Part shown: one piece after another, positions 26,187-35,035 of the stretch
Numbering within the stretch: position 1 is the stretch's first letter
Layout: every line of letters starts with the position of its first letter
From: CAIUGU01 sp040080215
GTDB taxonomy: Bacteria > Pseudomonadota > Gammaproteobacteria > Steroidobacterales > Steroidobacteraceae
Length of the DNA stretch: 64,000 bases
Assembly: GCA_040080215.1 (NCBI GenBank)
Contig: JBEBIT010000004.1
Coordinates: 37,377-101,376, forward strand
Direction: 5' to 3'
Notes under the pieces: model-generated
Seen by the model: the letters and a program-made list of their open reading frames with translations, nothing else
The model's database searches: none
What the model was told of the DNA's origin: nothing
Program-made: the position numbers and the translations under genes

Positions 26187-27734
26187 TCAGTGAGCCGCGG
26201 CCGCTGCGGCCTTGGCGCCGGCCGCCGTCATGGGCGCCGGTTTGGCCATCCACACGATGACGACGACCGCCAGCAGCGCCAGCGTTGCCATCGAGAAATA
26301 CTGGTTCGTCGCCAGCATGACCGCCTGGCCCTGCACGGTGCGGTCGATCAGGAACAGCGACTGATCAGTCGAAAAGCCCTGTGTCGCCACGGTCTGCGCC
26401 CATTGATCGTAGTTCGGTGAGCCGACGGCGGTATTCGCAACGAGGTCCGCGCGGTGTTGCGTGATCTCGTCATCCCAATAGGTGTTCGTGATCGCCGCAC
26501 CGAAGGCGCCCGCCGTCGTGCGGATGAAGTTCTGCAGTCCCGCGACACTGGCTACCTTGTTGGGCCCAACGCTGGTCGTCGCCAGGATGGTGCCCGGCAT
26601 GAAGACGAGCGGCATGCCGAAGCCCTGCAGGAACTGCGGCATCGCAATCGTCCAGAAGTCGGCATCGGTATTGAAACTGGAGCGCATGAAGAAGGCGCCC
26701 ATCATGCAAGCCACGCCGGCGGTCATCATCTTGCGCGGGTCCACGCTGGCCGACAACTTGCCGGCCAGCGGTGCCGCGAGCACGGCGCCAACGCCCATGG
26801 GGGCGATTGCGAGGCCTGCCGAGATGGAGGTGTAGCCCATCTGCGTCTGCAACCACAAAGGCAACAGCACGATTCCGCCGAACATGACGGCGAACATGGC
26901 TGCCAGCGAGAATATGCCAACGCTGACGTTGCGGATCGCGAACAGACGCAGGTCGACCACGGGGTGGTCGTCGGTGAGTTCCCATATCAGCAGCGTCACG
27001 AACGACAGGCCACTGATGACGGCGAGCGCGATGATCATCGGCGAGCCGAACCAGTCGACCTCGCGGCCCTTGTCCAGGATGAACTGCAGGCAGCCGACGA
27101 ACAACACGAGCAGGATGAGGCCGGTGTAGTCGATGGGCAGCTTGTGCGCATCGGTATTGCGCTTGTGGTAGAGCGACCACACCAGCGTCGCGCAAATGAT
27201 GCCTACGGGTATGTTGATGAAGAAGATCCAGTGCCATGAAATATTGTCGACGAGCGTTCCACCGATGATGGGACCGAGCACGGGAGCCAGCAGCGTCGTC
27301 ATCGCAAACATGCCCATGGCAACGCCGGCCTTCTCGCGCGGGAAGCTGGCCAGCAGCAGGGTTTGCGTCATGGCCATGATCGGGCCGCCGGCGAGTCCCT
27401 GCAGGATGCGGGCGACGATCAGCATTTCGAGGCTGGTCGAGATGCCGCAGAGAATCGAGGCGAGCGTGAAGAGGAGGATGCAGGTGATCAGCAGGCGCAC
27501 CTGCGTGAAGCGCTGTGCGAGCCAGCCGGTCAGCGGCACGGTGATCGCTTCCGCCACCGCATAGGACGTGATGACCCACGTGCCCTGGTTCGGGCTCGCA
27601 GCAAGATTGCCGGCGATGTGCGGCACCGCAACGTTGGCAATGGTCATGTCGAGGATGACCATGAAGTTGACCAACGACAGCGACAGCGTGCCGAACAGCA
27701 GCTGTGACCCTTTCAGCGGAGTAGTGGCCGACAT
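26187..27734 (-). CDS. emrB: MFS multidrug transporter, EmrB subunit
   Basis: A 515-residue DHA2-family inner-membrane transporter with 14 predicted helices. It carries VNFMVILDMTIANVAVPHIAG in helix 1, the RILQGLAGGPIMAMTQTLL motif C-like region and ASFPREKAGVAMGMFAM. It pairs with the EmrA adaptor and the outer-membrane channel encoded directly upstream, forming a tripartite pump that expels hydrophobic compounds or uncouplers across both membranes. Last gene of the marR-led operon, 30 bases after emrA. Confidence 0.94.
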   Translation of the reverse strand: MSATTPLKGSQLLFGTLSLSLVNFMVILDMTIANVAVPHIAGNLAASPNQGTWVITSYAVAEAITVPLTGWLAQRFTQVRLLITCILLFTLASILCGISTSLEMLIVARILQGLAGGPIMAMTQTLLLASFPREKAGVAMGMFAMTTLLAPVLGPIIGGTLVDNISWHWIFFINIPVGIICATLVWSLYHKRNTDAHKLPIDYTGLILLVLFVGCLQFILDKGREVDWFGSPMIIALAVISGLSFVTLLIWELTDDHPVVDLRLFAIRNVSVGIFSLAAMFAVMFGGIVLLPLWLQTQMGYTSISAGLAIAPMGVGAVLAAPLAGKLSASVDPRKMMTAGVACMMGAFFMRSSFNTDADFWTIAMPQFLQGFGMPLVFMPGTILATTSVGPNKVASVAGLQNFIRTTAGAFGAAITNTYWDDEITQHRADLVANTAVGSPNYDQWAQTVATQGFSTDQSLFLIDRTVQGQAVMLATNQYFSMATLALLAVVVIVWMAKPAPMTAAGAKAAAAAAH

Positions 27735-27764
27735 GGGAGGAGTCTGTCTGGAGTGACCGGAGGC

Positions 27765-29021
27765 TCAGCGCGTGCTGGCGGTACGTGCTGCAGGCTTCAT
27801 CGTGCTCCGCGCCTGGCGCGCGGGCAGGTTGGCCGTGATCACTTGCTGCACGTAGGTGTCCGCTTCGGCCTCGATGCCGTCGTACACGGTCGTGCTGTAG
27901 CGCGACTGCGTGGCGGGCTGGCCGGCAAGCACTTCACCCGACTCGTCACGCGTATCGACGGTAGCGGCCATCGACAGGCCGATTCTGAGCGGATGCGCTT
28001 CGAGTTCGGCCGGGTCGAGTGCGATGCGCACAGGGACGCGCTGCACGACCTTGATCCAGTTGCCTGTTGCATTCTGCGCGGGCAGCACCGAAAACGCGCT
28101 GCCGGTGCCGGCGCCGAGCCCGGCAACCTTGCCGTGGTATTCAACGCTGCTGCCGTAGAAATCGGCTTCGAGCGTGACCGGCTGGCCGATCCTCAAGGTC
28201 GCAAGCTGCGCTTCCTTGAAGTTGGCATCCACCCAGATCTCCTTGAGCGGGACAATGGTGGCCAGCATCTGGCCCGGCTGCACGCGAGCGCCGAGTTGCG
28301 CGCCGCGCTTGGCGATGATGCCGGTCGCCGGGGCGAGTACCGTGGTGCGCTTGAAGGCGATATACGCTTCCTTCAGTTCGGCCGCGGCCTGCAATACCAC
28401 CGGGTTGGTCGCGACCACGGACCCTTCGATGCGAGCCTCGTTGGCCGTCAGGTTCTGGCCCGCTTCTGCGGCGCCGGCGAGGGCTGCGCTCAGGCTCGCT
28501 TCCGCGCCCACCAGGGCAGAACGGGCGTGAGCCAGCTCTTCGGCGGACACACCACCTTCACCCGCAAGGGCCACTCGGCGCTCGACGTCCTGGGTTGCGC
28601 GGGCGACTTCGGCGCGCGCGCGGGCCACGTCGGCCTGGCGTGCCTTGACGAACGCATTCAAGCCTTCGGTGCTGGCAAACGTGCCGCGGATCTCGCGGAC
28701 GCTGCGGGCCAGCGCGTTCTCGGCCCGGGCGAGCATCACCTTGGCGTCGACGGGATCCAGGTTGACGAGCGCGGAGCCCGCCGTGACGGCGTCCGTTTCG
28801 TCGGCATTGACGGCGATGATCGTGCCACCGGTCTGGGCCGTGACCTGGACGATGTTGCCGTTGACGTAGGCATTCTCCGTTGCCACGTAACCGCGCACGA
28901 ACATCAGGTAGTAGGCCGCGACGAGCGCACCGACGGCAAGCACGATGACGAGCAGGATCGTCAGGAAGCGCTGGCGCCGTGAGCCGTTGGCGGATTGCAT
29001 TTCTGCAGGGGTAGTGGACAT
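27765..29021 (-). CDS. emrA: Membrane fusion protein, EmrA/HlyD family
   Basis: A 418-residue periplasmic adaptor. One N-terminal membrane anchor (about residues 20-42), then a biotinyl-lipoyl-like half (VQVTAQTGGTIIAVNADETDAV), an alpha-helical hairpin rich in Ala/Arg/Glu, and the second lipoyl half (VLAPATGIIAKRGAQLGARV). GAGTGSAFSVLPAQNATGNWIKVVQRVPV is typical of the EmrA branch. The ATG at 29021 is chosen over the longer open frame, since the anchor helix follows and CGGAG lies upstream. It links EmrB to the outer-membrane channel. Confidence 0.94.
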   Translation of the reverse strand: MSTTPAEMQSANGSRRQRFLTILLVIVLAVGALVAAYYLMFVRGYVATENAYVNGNIVQVTAQTGGTIIAVNADETDAVTAGSALVNLDPVDAKVMLARAENALARSVREIRGTFASTEGLNAFVKARQADVARARAEVARATQDVERRVALAGEGGVSAEELAHARSALVGAEASLSAALAGAAEAGQNLTANEARIEGSVVATNPVVLQAAAELKEAYIAFKRTTVLAPATGIIAKRGAQLGARVQPGQMLATIVPLKEIWVDANFKEAQLATLRIGQPVTLEADFYGSSVEYHGKVAGLGAGTGSAFSVLPAQNATGNWIKVVQRVPVRIALDPAELEAHPLRIGLSMAATVDTRDESGEVLAGQPATQSRYSTTVYDGIEAEADTYVQQVITANLPARQARSTMKPAARTASTR

Positions 29022-29040
29022 GGTGTTCGCTCCGGAAGGA

Positions 29041-30513
29041 TTACGGCTGCACGGCAGTAAGGGAAGTTTGCAAAGGCAGGCCGCCGCCCAAGGCAGCGAC
29101 CAGGCGCACTGACGCATCGAGGCGGCGCGCATTGAGATCGGCGATGCGGCGGCGCTGGTTCAGCAGGCTTGCCTCCGCGACCAGGACGTCGGTCATCGTG
29201 CCGAGACCGCCTTCGTAACGGCGACGCGCGAGGTCGTACGACTGGGTTTGCGCAGTCACCGCGGCGGTAGCGTCCCGCTGTTCGGTGTCGACGGAGCGCA
29301 GGTCCGTAAGGGCCGTAGCGACATCCCGGGTTGCGCCGACGAGCGACTGCCGGTACATCGCGACGGCTTCGTCGTACTCGGCGGTGCGCAGGTTCAACGT
29401 GGCGCGCCGGCGGCCACCGCCGAACAGCGGCAGGTTCAGGGCGGGACCCGCGTTGTAGAACTTGCTGCCCATGTCGACCCAGTCCGTGAACGTCTTGCTG
29501 TCGAGGCCGACTGCCGCGGCCAGATTGATGTTCGGATAGAAGTCGGCCTGCGCACCATCCGCGCGGGAGGCGGCGGCTTCAGCACGCAGCCTCCGAGCCA
29601 GCACGTCGGGCCGGCGCGCAAGCAGGTCAGCGGGAATCGCGGTCGGACTGCCTGCGGCTGCAGGCACCTTCAAAGCGGGGCGTGTCAGGTCGAGACCCCG
29701 ATCGGGGCCTGCGCCGACCAGCGCCGCGAGCTCGATGCGTGCAATCGAGGCCTGCGTTTCGAGCGCTGCGATGTCGGCGCGGGTGTCGGGGACTGCAGCC
29801 TCCGCGGCGCGCAGCTGGACATTCGAGTCGAGCCCGGCGGTGACGCGCTTCTGCGTGAGGCCCAGCAGGCTCTCCCGCTGCTTGACCAGCGCGCGGCCGA
29901 GTTCAAGCTGCTCTTCGATGCGTTGCCATTCGACGTAGCGGCGCGCGATCGACGTGCTCAAGGCAAGCTCGGCGCTTTCCTTGTCGATGCTGGCAGCGGC
30001 AGTGTCGCGCAGAGCGCCTGCGAGCGCGGATTTGTGCTTGCCCCAGAAGTCGATTTCCCAGCGCAGGTCGAGCGAGGCTTTGTTCTGCCAGATGGTGGAG
30101 CCGCCGATAGGTGGCGGGAGAAAGCCGTTCTCGCTGAACAGCGTGCGCTGCGAACCGACGTTGGCTTCGATGGTCGGGATCAGGGGTGCCCGGGTGCCCG
30201 CCGCCCGGGCATCCGCAGCCTGGATACGCGCCAGTGCCGCGTCCATGTCCGGGTTAGCCGCGAGACCTTCCTTGATGAGGCTCCCGAGCTGTGCATCGCC
30301 GTACACGTTCCACCATTCCCGCTCGGGCCATTGGCCTTGGGCGGCACTGCCGACAGTACGGGAGAACGCCAGCGAATCGGCCGGCTTGTCGGGCAGCGCC
30401 TTCAGGGGCGCGTGGGCCGTGCAGGCTGCCATCAGCAGCAGCGTGCTGGTGGCGATCGCTGTCCCGAGCCGCTTGCAGCCGGGCAACGCTGTGAGGGTAG
30501 AGGCGTGAATCAT
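29041..30513 (-). CDS. Outer-membrane efflux lipoprotein, NodT/OprM family
   Basis: A 490-residue TolC-like channel. The signal peptide ends in the lipobox MAAC (about residue 31), so the protein is lipid-anchored in the outer membrane. Two repeats typical of the family are seen: WWNVYGDAQLGSLIKEGLAANPDMDAALARI and the second half with RRPDVLARRLRAEAAASRADGAQADFYPNINL. It supplies the exit duct for the EmrAB pump encoded downstream. Five bases separate it from marR, indicating one operon. Confidence 0.94.
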   Translation of the reverse strand: MIHASTLTALPGCKRLGTAIATSTLLLMAACTAHAPLKALPDKPADSLAFSRTVGSAAQGQWPEREWWNVYGDAQLGSLIKEGLAANPDMDAALARIQAADARAAGTRAPLIPTIEANVGSQRTLFSENGFLPPPIGGSTIWQNKASLDLRWEIDFWGKHKSALAGALRDTAAASIDKESAELALSTSIARRYVEWQRIEEQLELGRALVKQRESLLGLTQKRVTAGLDSNVQLRAAEAAVPDTRADIAALETQASIARIELAALVGAGPDRGLDLTRPALKVPAAAGSPTAIPADLLARRPDVLARRLRAEAAASRADGAQADFYPNINLAAAVGLDSKTFTDWVDMGSKFYNAGPALNLPLFGGGRRRATLNLRTAEYDEAVAMYRQSLVGATRDVATALTDLRSVDTEQRDATAAVTAQTQSYDLARRRYEGGLGTMTDVLVAEASLLNQRRRIADLNARRLDASVRLVAALGGGLPLQTSLTAVQP

Positions 30514-30518
30514 GGGGA

Positions 30519-31001
30519 CTACCTGAGGTTGTCGATCATGCGGCCGAGCAGGGTGTTGAGCAGCTGATGCTCCTCGGCAGTGAACCCGGTCAGCGATTTG
30601 TTGATGGCATTGATTGCCGCGGTCGGTAGCTGCGGTGCCAGCGTCCGGCCTGCGTCCGTCAGCTCGATGCGGATGCAGCGACGGTCGTCATCGAGGCGCG
30701 TCCGCTGGATCAGCCCCTTGTCCTGCAGTCGGTCGAGCAGGCGCGTCATCGACCCGGGGTCGTAGTTGAGTCGCTTGGCGAGGCTGGCGGCCATCACGTC
30801 GTCATGGTGGGAGAGGATCATCATGACCACCCACTGCGCGCTCGACACGTCGCCGAAGCTGGCCAGCTCTGCATCCAGCGCGTGCCGCATTGAGTTATGG
30901 AGGCTGGCAATCAGGAACCCCGTGCTCGAGTTCCACTCGTAGTTGTCGCTCGAATAGAACGGGCACTCGAGGGAGGATTCGGGGGTGGGCTTCGCAGACA
31001 T
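30519..31001 (-). CDS. MarR-family transcriptional regulator of the efflux operon
   Basis: A 160-residue winged-helix regulator. The helix-turn-helix lies in AASLAKRLNYDPGSMTRLLDRLQDKGLIQR and the wing in RLDDDRRCIRIELTDAGR. Such proteins bind palindromic operators and let go when a phenolic or lipophilic ligand binds. As first gene of the marR-OMF-emrA-emrB operon it most likely represses itself and the pump (inference), as EmrR/MprA does. The candidate operator is just upstream. Confidence 0.93.
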   Translation of the reverse strand: MSAKPTPESSLECPFYSSDNYEWNSSTGFLIASLHNSMRHALDAELASFGDVSSAQWVVMMILSHHDDVMAASLAKRLNYDPGSMTRLLDRLQDKGLIQRTRLDDDRRCIRIELTDAGRTLAPQLPTAAINAINKSLTGFTAEEHQLLNTLLGRMIDNLR

Positions 31002-31023
31002 GATGGCGATAGCCTAGACAATC

Positions 31024-31041
31024 ATTGCTTGGGCAGTCAAT
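31024..31041 (-). promoter_or_regulatory. Candidate promoter/operator of the marR efflux operon
   Basis: ATTG (31024-31027) and CAAT (31038-31041) flank a 10-base centre, giving an 18-base imperfect palindrome typical in size for MarR-family sites. On the minus strand it reads TTGACT as a possible -35, and the -10 would be the weak TAGGCT 18 bases further on. The marR start is 22 bases away. Confidence 0.45.
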
Positions 31042-31055
31042 GGAGCGACGCAACA

Positions 31056-31084
31056 TTTTCTCGGGTACTGAATCCCCGAGAAAA
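31056..31084. other. Perfect 10-bp hairpin, function unclear
   Basis: TTTTCTCGGG (31056-31065) and CCCGAGAAAA (31075-31084) are exact reverse complements around a 9-base loop. It lies between the fumarase 3' end and the marR promoter. Neither strand has a T-run after the stem, so it is not a standard terminator. Confidence 0.5.
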
Positions 31085-31165
31085 CACGACGGGCGCTCGA
31101 TGTCAGGCGCTCAACACCTTGAGAATCAGCTGGATAGGCTGGTTATATAATGTGCTTCGACGACT

Positions 31166-31202
31166 GAGCCAGTCCGCTGGAATCTTCCCCAGGCACTGGC
31201 TC
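31166..31202 (-). terminator. Candidate fumarase terminator hairpin
   Basis: GAGCCAGT (31166-31173) pairs exactly with ACTGGCTC (31195-31202), and CTGG pairs with CCAG inside, 28 bases after the fumarase stop on the minus strand. No U-tract follows, so the strength as a terminator is uncertain. Confidence 0.5.
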
Positions 31203-31230
31203 CATGGCAGATCGACCGCCCGCTGCTGCT

Positions 31231-32793
31231 TCAGGAATGCACTTTCACCGGGATCTTCCCGATCTTTGCCTGCCACTCACGCGGTCCGGTGTCGTGGACA
31301 TTCGTCCCCATGGAATCGACAGCCACCGTTACCGGCATGTCCTGTACGTCGAATTCGTAAACCGCTTCCATCCCGAGTTCCGGGAAGGCCACGACACGGC
31401 TGCTGCGGATTGCCTTGGATACGAGGTAGGCCGCGCCACCGACGGCCATCAGGTACGCCGCTTTGTGCTTCTTGATGACGTCGATCGCCTCTGGGCCGCG
31501 CTCGGCCTTGCCGACCATGGCGATAAGGCCGGTCTGGCCCAGCATCATCTCCGTGAACTTGTCCATGCGGGTGGAGGTGGTCGGACCCGCGGGACCGACG
31601 GCTTCGCTGCCGACGGCATCGACGGGGCCCACGTAGTAGATCACGCGGTTCTTGAAGCTGAGACCTTCTGGCAGCGGCTTGCCGGCTTCGAGCAGCTGGC
31701 TGATGCGCTTGTGGGCGGCGTCGCGCCCGGTAAGCATCTTGCCCGAGAGCAGCAGGCGCTCGCCCGGCTTCCAGCTCGCGACTTCAGTGGCTGTCAGCGT
31801 ATCGAGGTTGACTCGGCGCGAATCAGGCGATGCCTTGAACTCGAGCTTTGGCCAGTCATCGAGGTTGGGCGGATCCAGCTTCGCGGGACCCGAGCCGTCC
31901 AGCACGAAGTGCGCATGGCGCGTGGCGGCGCAGTTCGGGATCACCGCGACGGGCAGGGAGGCCGCATGCGTCGGGTAGTCCTTGATCTTGATGTCGAGCA
32001 CGGTCGTGAGGCCGCCCAGGCCCTGCGCGCCGATGCCGAGTGCATTCACCTTGTCGAGCAGTTCTATACGCATCTGCTCGATCTTGGTCTTTTCCGGCTT
32101 CGCGCGGACTTCCTGGATGTCGATCGCGTCCATCAGCGATTCCTTGGCGAGCACCATCGCTTTTTCAGCGGTGCCGCCGATGCCGATGCCGAGCATGCCG
32201 GGCGGGCACCAGCCGGCGCCCATTTTCGGCACGACGGAGAGGATCCAGTCGACGATGGAGTCGGACGGATTCAGCATCGTGAGCTTGGCCTTGTTCTCGG
32301 AGCCGCCGCCCTTGGCAGCGAGGCCGATTTCCAGCGTGTCGCCGGACACGACCTCCATGTGGATGACAGCCGGCGTGTTGTCGCGCGTGTTCTTGCGGTC
32401 GAACGCCGGGTCATTGACGATCGACGCCCGCAGCTTGTTGTCCGGGTGGTTGTAGGCGCGGCGCACGCCTTCGTTGATCATGTCGGTGAGGCTCATCGTC
32501 GCGTCCCAGCGGACGTTCATGCCTACCTTCACGAACACGGTCACGATGCCGGTGTCCTGGCAGATCGGCCGGTGGCCCTCGGCGCACATCCGCGAATTCA
32601 CCAGGATCTGCTTGATGGCGTCCTTCGACGCCGGGCTTTCTTCCCGTTCGTACGCACCCGCCATGGCCTTGATGAAATCGGGTGAGTGGTAATAGGAAAT
32701 GTACTGCAGCGCGTCGGCGACGCTCGTGATCACATCTTCCTGTTTTATCGGGGATTTCGGGCCGGAATGGGAGGCGGCATGGCTGGCGGACAT
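31231..32793 (-). CDS. fumA: Fumarate hydratase, class I (iron-sulfur)
   Basis: A 520-residue oxygen-sensitive [4Fe-4S] fumarase converting fumarate and malate in the TCA cycle. The N-terminal (alpha) part has SRMCAEGHRPICQDTG and the GAGWCPPGMLGIGIGG loop; PNCAATRH gives another cluster-type cysteine. The C-terminal (beta) part contains GKMLTGRDAAHKRI and YYVGPVDAVGSEAVGPAGPTTSTRMD. It is the single-chain two-domain form, of normal length. Transcribed alone and divergently from an alpha/beta hydrolase gene. Confidence 0.95.
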   Translation of the reverse strand: MSASHAASHSGPKSPIKQEDVITSVADALQYISYYHSPDFIKAMAGAYEREESPASKDAIKQILVNSRMCAEGHRPICQDTGIVTVFVKVGMNVRWDATMSLTDMINEGVRRAYNHPDNKLRASIVNDPAFDRKNTRDNTPAVIHMEVVSGDTLEIGLAAKGGGSENKAKLTMLNPSDSIVDWILSVVPKMGAGWCPPGMLGIGIGGTAEKAMVLAKESLMDAIDIQEVRAKPEKTKIEQMRIELLDKVNALGIGAQGLGGLTTVLDIKIKDYPTHAASLPVAVIPNCAATRHAHFVLDGSGPAKLDPPNLDDWPKLEFKASPDSRRVNLDTLTATEVASWKPGERLLLSGKMLTGRDAAHKRISQLLEAGKPLPEGLSFKNRVIYYVGPVDAVGSEAVGPAGPTTSTRMDKFTEMMLGQTGLIAMVGKAERGPEAIDVIKKHKAAYLMAVGGAAYLVSKAIRSSRVVAFPELGMEAVYEFDVQDMPVTVAVDSMGTNVHDTGPREWQAKIGKIPVKVHS

Positions 32794-32829
32794 AATGGCT
32801 TTCGGGTCTCGGCTGTAAACAGGCCGGCG

Positions 32830-32859
32830 ACTCTAGCAAAAGCCGCTTCCCGCTGGAAA
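32830..32859 (-). promoter_or_regulatory. Candidate fumarase promoter
   Basis: On the minus strand TTTCCA (32859-32854) and TAGAGT (32835-32830) are 18 bases apart, 37 bases before the fumarase ATG. Each matches its consensus in four or five of six positions. Confidence 0.35.
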
Positions 32860-32945
32860 TGGCGGCTCGCCAGTTGGGCTAGTATTCGCGCTGCGATCCG
32901 GGTTTCCCGGGGTCGACAACAACGAAACCAGAGGATCCACGAGTC

Positions 32946-33749
32946 ATGAGCCTTGCCAACGAATTCACCCACGACGGCACGCATGTACGCATTGACGGCC
33001 CGGCCGGCGCACCGGTCGTCGTGCTCGCCCATGCCCTTGCGACGGATCTGTCGTTCTGGGACCTGCAGGTCGCCGTGTGGTCGCGCGTATTCAGGGTCGT
33101 TCGCTACGACCTGCGCGGTCATGGGCAAAGCCAGGCACCCGCGGGCCCCTACGGTTTCGAGCAGATGGTCGACGAAGTGACCGGCCTGCTCGATTACCTC
33201 AAGGTCGACAAGGCCGCTTTCGTCGGCCTGTCGCTGGGCGGAATGATCGGCCAGGCGCTGGCCTTGCGCGCGCCGCAACGACTCACCGCACTCGTGCTCG
33301 CCGAGACCAATGCGAGGACGCCGGAAGCCCTGAAGGGCATGTGGCAACAGCGAATCGCCGGCGCGACGTCAGGCGGGATGGAAACCCAGATCGAAGGGAG
33401 CCTCGCCCGCTGGTTCACGCCGGACTACCGCACGAGGTCGCCGCTCACGGTGGAGTGGATCACGAGCCTGATCCGGCAGACCCAGCCCGCAGGCTTCATC
33501 GCCTGTTGTCGTGCCATCGAGAACCTCGATTTCCTGGATCGCCTGACCGGCGTGAGCGTGCCCACACTCGTCGTGGCCGGTGCCGAAGACCAGGCCGCGC
33601 CACTCGCCAACCTGCAGGGGATTGCGGCGAAGATTCCGGGATCGACGTTCGTCAAGATCGCGGGTGCCGCCCATCTCGGCAACATCGAGCAGTCATCGGT
33701 GTTCTCGGAAGAAGTCGGCGCATTCCTGAAGGCGCACTTGCTGCGCTGA
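32946..33749 (+). CDS. Alpha/beta hydrolase, 3-oxoadipate enol-lactonase-like
   Basis: A 267-residue hydrolase with the nucleophile Ser in VGLSLGGMIGQ, the acid Asp in AGAEDQAAP, and the catalytic His in AAHLGNIEQ. HALATDLSFWDLQ and RYDLRGHGQS match the PcaD (3-oxoadipate enol-lactonase) branch. No other beta-ketoadipate gene is nearby, so the substrate is open and I give no symbol. AGAGGA precedes the ATG. Divergent from fumarase, with a possible -10 TAGTAT at 32880-32885. Confidence 0.85.
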   Translation: MSLANEFTHDGTHVRIDGPAGAPVVVLAHALATDLSFWDLQVAVWSRVFRVVRYDLRGHGQSQAPAGPYGFEQMVDEVTGLLDYLKVDKAAFVGLSLGGMIGQALALRAPQRLTALVLAETNARTPEALKGMWQQRIAGATSGGMETQIEGSLARWFTPDYRTRSPLTVEWITSLIRQTQPAGFIACCRAIENLDFLDRLTGVSVPTLVVAGAEDQAAPLANLQGIAAKIPGSTFVKIAGAAHLGNIEQSSVFSEEVGAFLKAHLLR

Positions 33750-33804
33750 GCCGCACGCGAACATCAAGCCCCGTCATCCCGGGCTGGCCGGGCCTGTTGA
33801 TCCG

Positions 33805-34242
33805 CTACTTGCACTTCTCGCGAACGCGCGCCAGATAGGCGCGTTCGTCGGGGGGTTGCCCGTTGCGCTGTGCGTTCCAGAGGGCCTCGGCAAGCAATTC
33901 GATCAGCACGTGTTCCGCATCGTGCGTCGATCCGTGCTTCGCGACCAGCGAAGCAAATGCCGCCTTGATCCCGGGAGGGCGGTCGGTTGCGGTCTGGTCG
34001 CGGATGGCGAGGTGCAGTCCCATGTGCAGGAAGGGATTCGTCGCACCGCCTTCAGGCTGGAAGTCCTTGTCGAGGACAGTGTCGCCGTGTTCCAGCGCCG
34101 AGTGGTACTCGGGGTGGTCTTGAACAACATCCGCGATCTGGGCTTCGATGGGTTCCACGGGAAGCTTCTCGCGCCGCTTGCGCCAGGCATCGACGTACAT
34201 CTGCCGTAGCTCGGCCCGGCTCTGGTTGTGGAAGAAGGGCAT
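33805..34242 (-). CDS. DUF1841 family protein
   Basis: A 145-residue cytoplasmic protein recognisable as DUF1841 from MPFFHNQSRAELRQMYVDAWRKRR, the HPEYH motif and NPFLHMGLHLAIRDQ. Function unknown. It lies downstream of nth on the same strand with a 73-base gap, an arrangement common in related genomes. Normal length for the family. Confidence 0.88.
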   Translation of the reverse strand: MPFFHNQSRAELRQMYVDAWRKRREKLPVEPIEAQIADVVQDHPEYHSALEHGDTVLDKDFQPEGGATNPFLHMGLHLAIRDQTATDRPPGIKAAFASLVAKHGSTHDAEHVLIELLAEALWNAQRNGQPPDERAYLARVREKCK

Positions 34243-34315
34243 CCGGTCTCACCGTGTCACGTCGGGGGCGCAAGGATAGCCGTTCGCGGGGCCGCTTCGA
34301 TAGCGGCCGCCCGAC

Positions 34316-35035
34316 TCAAGGTTTGTGTTGCTTGCGAGCCTTGCTGACCTTCTTGCGTGCTTTGGTGGCCGGCAATCGTGGGCTGGGCAACCGCTTCTCG
34401 CCGGGCGAACGCTTGTGCGGATACGCGCACAGGTCGAACACGACGCAACGCTCGCATTCGGGTCTTCGCGCCTTGCAGACATAGCGGCCGTGCAGGATCA
34501 GCCAGTGGTGTGCATCCAGCTTGTACTCGTCTGGTACGTTGCGGAGCAGCGCCTTTTCGACGGCAAGGACGTCCTTGCCCGGTGCGAGGCCGGTACGATT
34601 GCCGACGCGGAAGATGTGCGTGTCCACGGCGATGGTCGGATGCCCAAAGGCGGTGTTCAGGATGACGTTGGCTGTTTTCCGCCCGACGCCGGGCAGGGAT
34701 TCGAGCGCTTCACGGTCGTCCGGAACCTCGCCGCCATGCCGCTCCACCAGCAGCCGGCACGTGGCGATGACGTTCTTTGCCTTGGTATTGAACAGGCCGA
34801 TGGTGCGGATCGAGTGCGTGACCGCGTCGAGGCCCAGCGCCACCATGGCTTCCGGTGTGGGTGCCTTGGCAAAGAGCGCGGGCGTCGCGAGATTGACGCT
34901 GCGATCCGTGGCCTGCGCAGACAGGATCACCGCAATCAGCAGCTGGAAGGGCGACTCGTAGACAAGCTCGGTCGTGGGCTTCGGGGTCGCGGCCTTGAGC
35001 CGCTCGAAGAATTCGCGACGTTTCGCCGGCTTCAT
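34316..35035 (-). CDS. nth: Endonuclease III
   Basis: A 239-residue bifunctional DNA glycosylase/AP lyase for oxidised pyrimidines. The helix-hairpin-helix LPGVGRKTANVIL contains the catalytic Lys, and VDTHIFR the catalytic Asp. The C-terminal [4Fe-4S] ligands CKARRPECERCVVFDLC have the exact C-x6-C-x2-C-x5-C spacing. A basic Lys/Arg tail of about 30 residues follows. The ATG at 35035 overlaps the TGA of the rnfB-like gene (ATGA); the longer open frame runs antiparallel to nothing coding and lacks family character. Confidence 0.96.
   Translation of the reverse strand: MKPAKRREFFERLKAATPKPTTELVYESPFQLLIAVILSAQATDRSVNLATPALFAKAPTPEAMVALGLDAVTHSIRTIGLFNTKAKNVIATCRLLVERHGGEVPDDREALESLPGVGRKTANVILNTAFGHPTIAVDTHIFRVGNRTGLAPGKDVLAVEKALLRNVPDEYKLDAHHWLILHGRYVCKARRPECERCVVFDLCAYPHKRSPGEKRLPSPRLPATKARKKVSKARKQHKP

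Noticed and set aside
31056..31084. 10-bp hairpin as an intrinsic terminator
   Set aside because: The T and A runs are inside the stem and no U-tract follows on either strand; kept only as a hairpin.
31119..31151. TTGAGA and a perfect TATAAT on the plus strand between fumarase and marR, suggesting a small RNA promoter
   Set aside because: The spacer is 21 bases, too long for a sigma-70 promoter, and the only thing downstream is the fumarase 3' end in the opposite direction.
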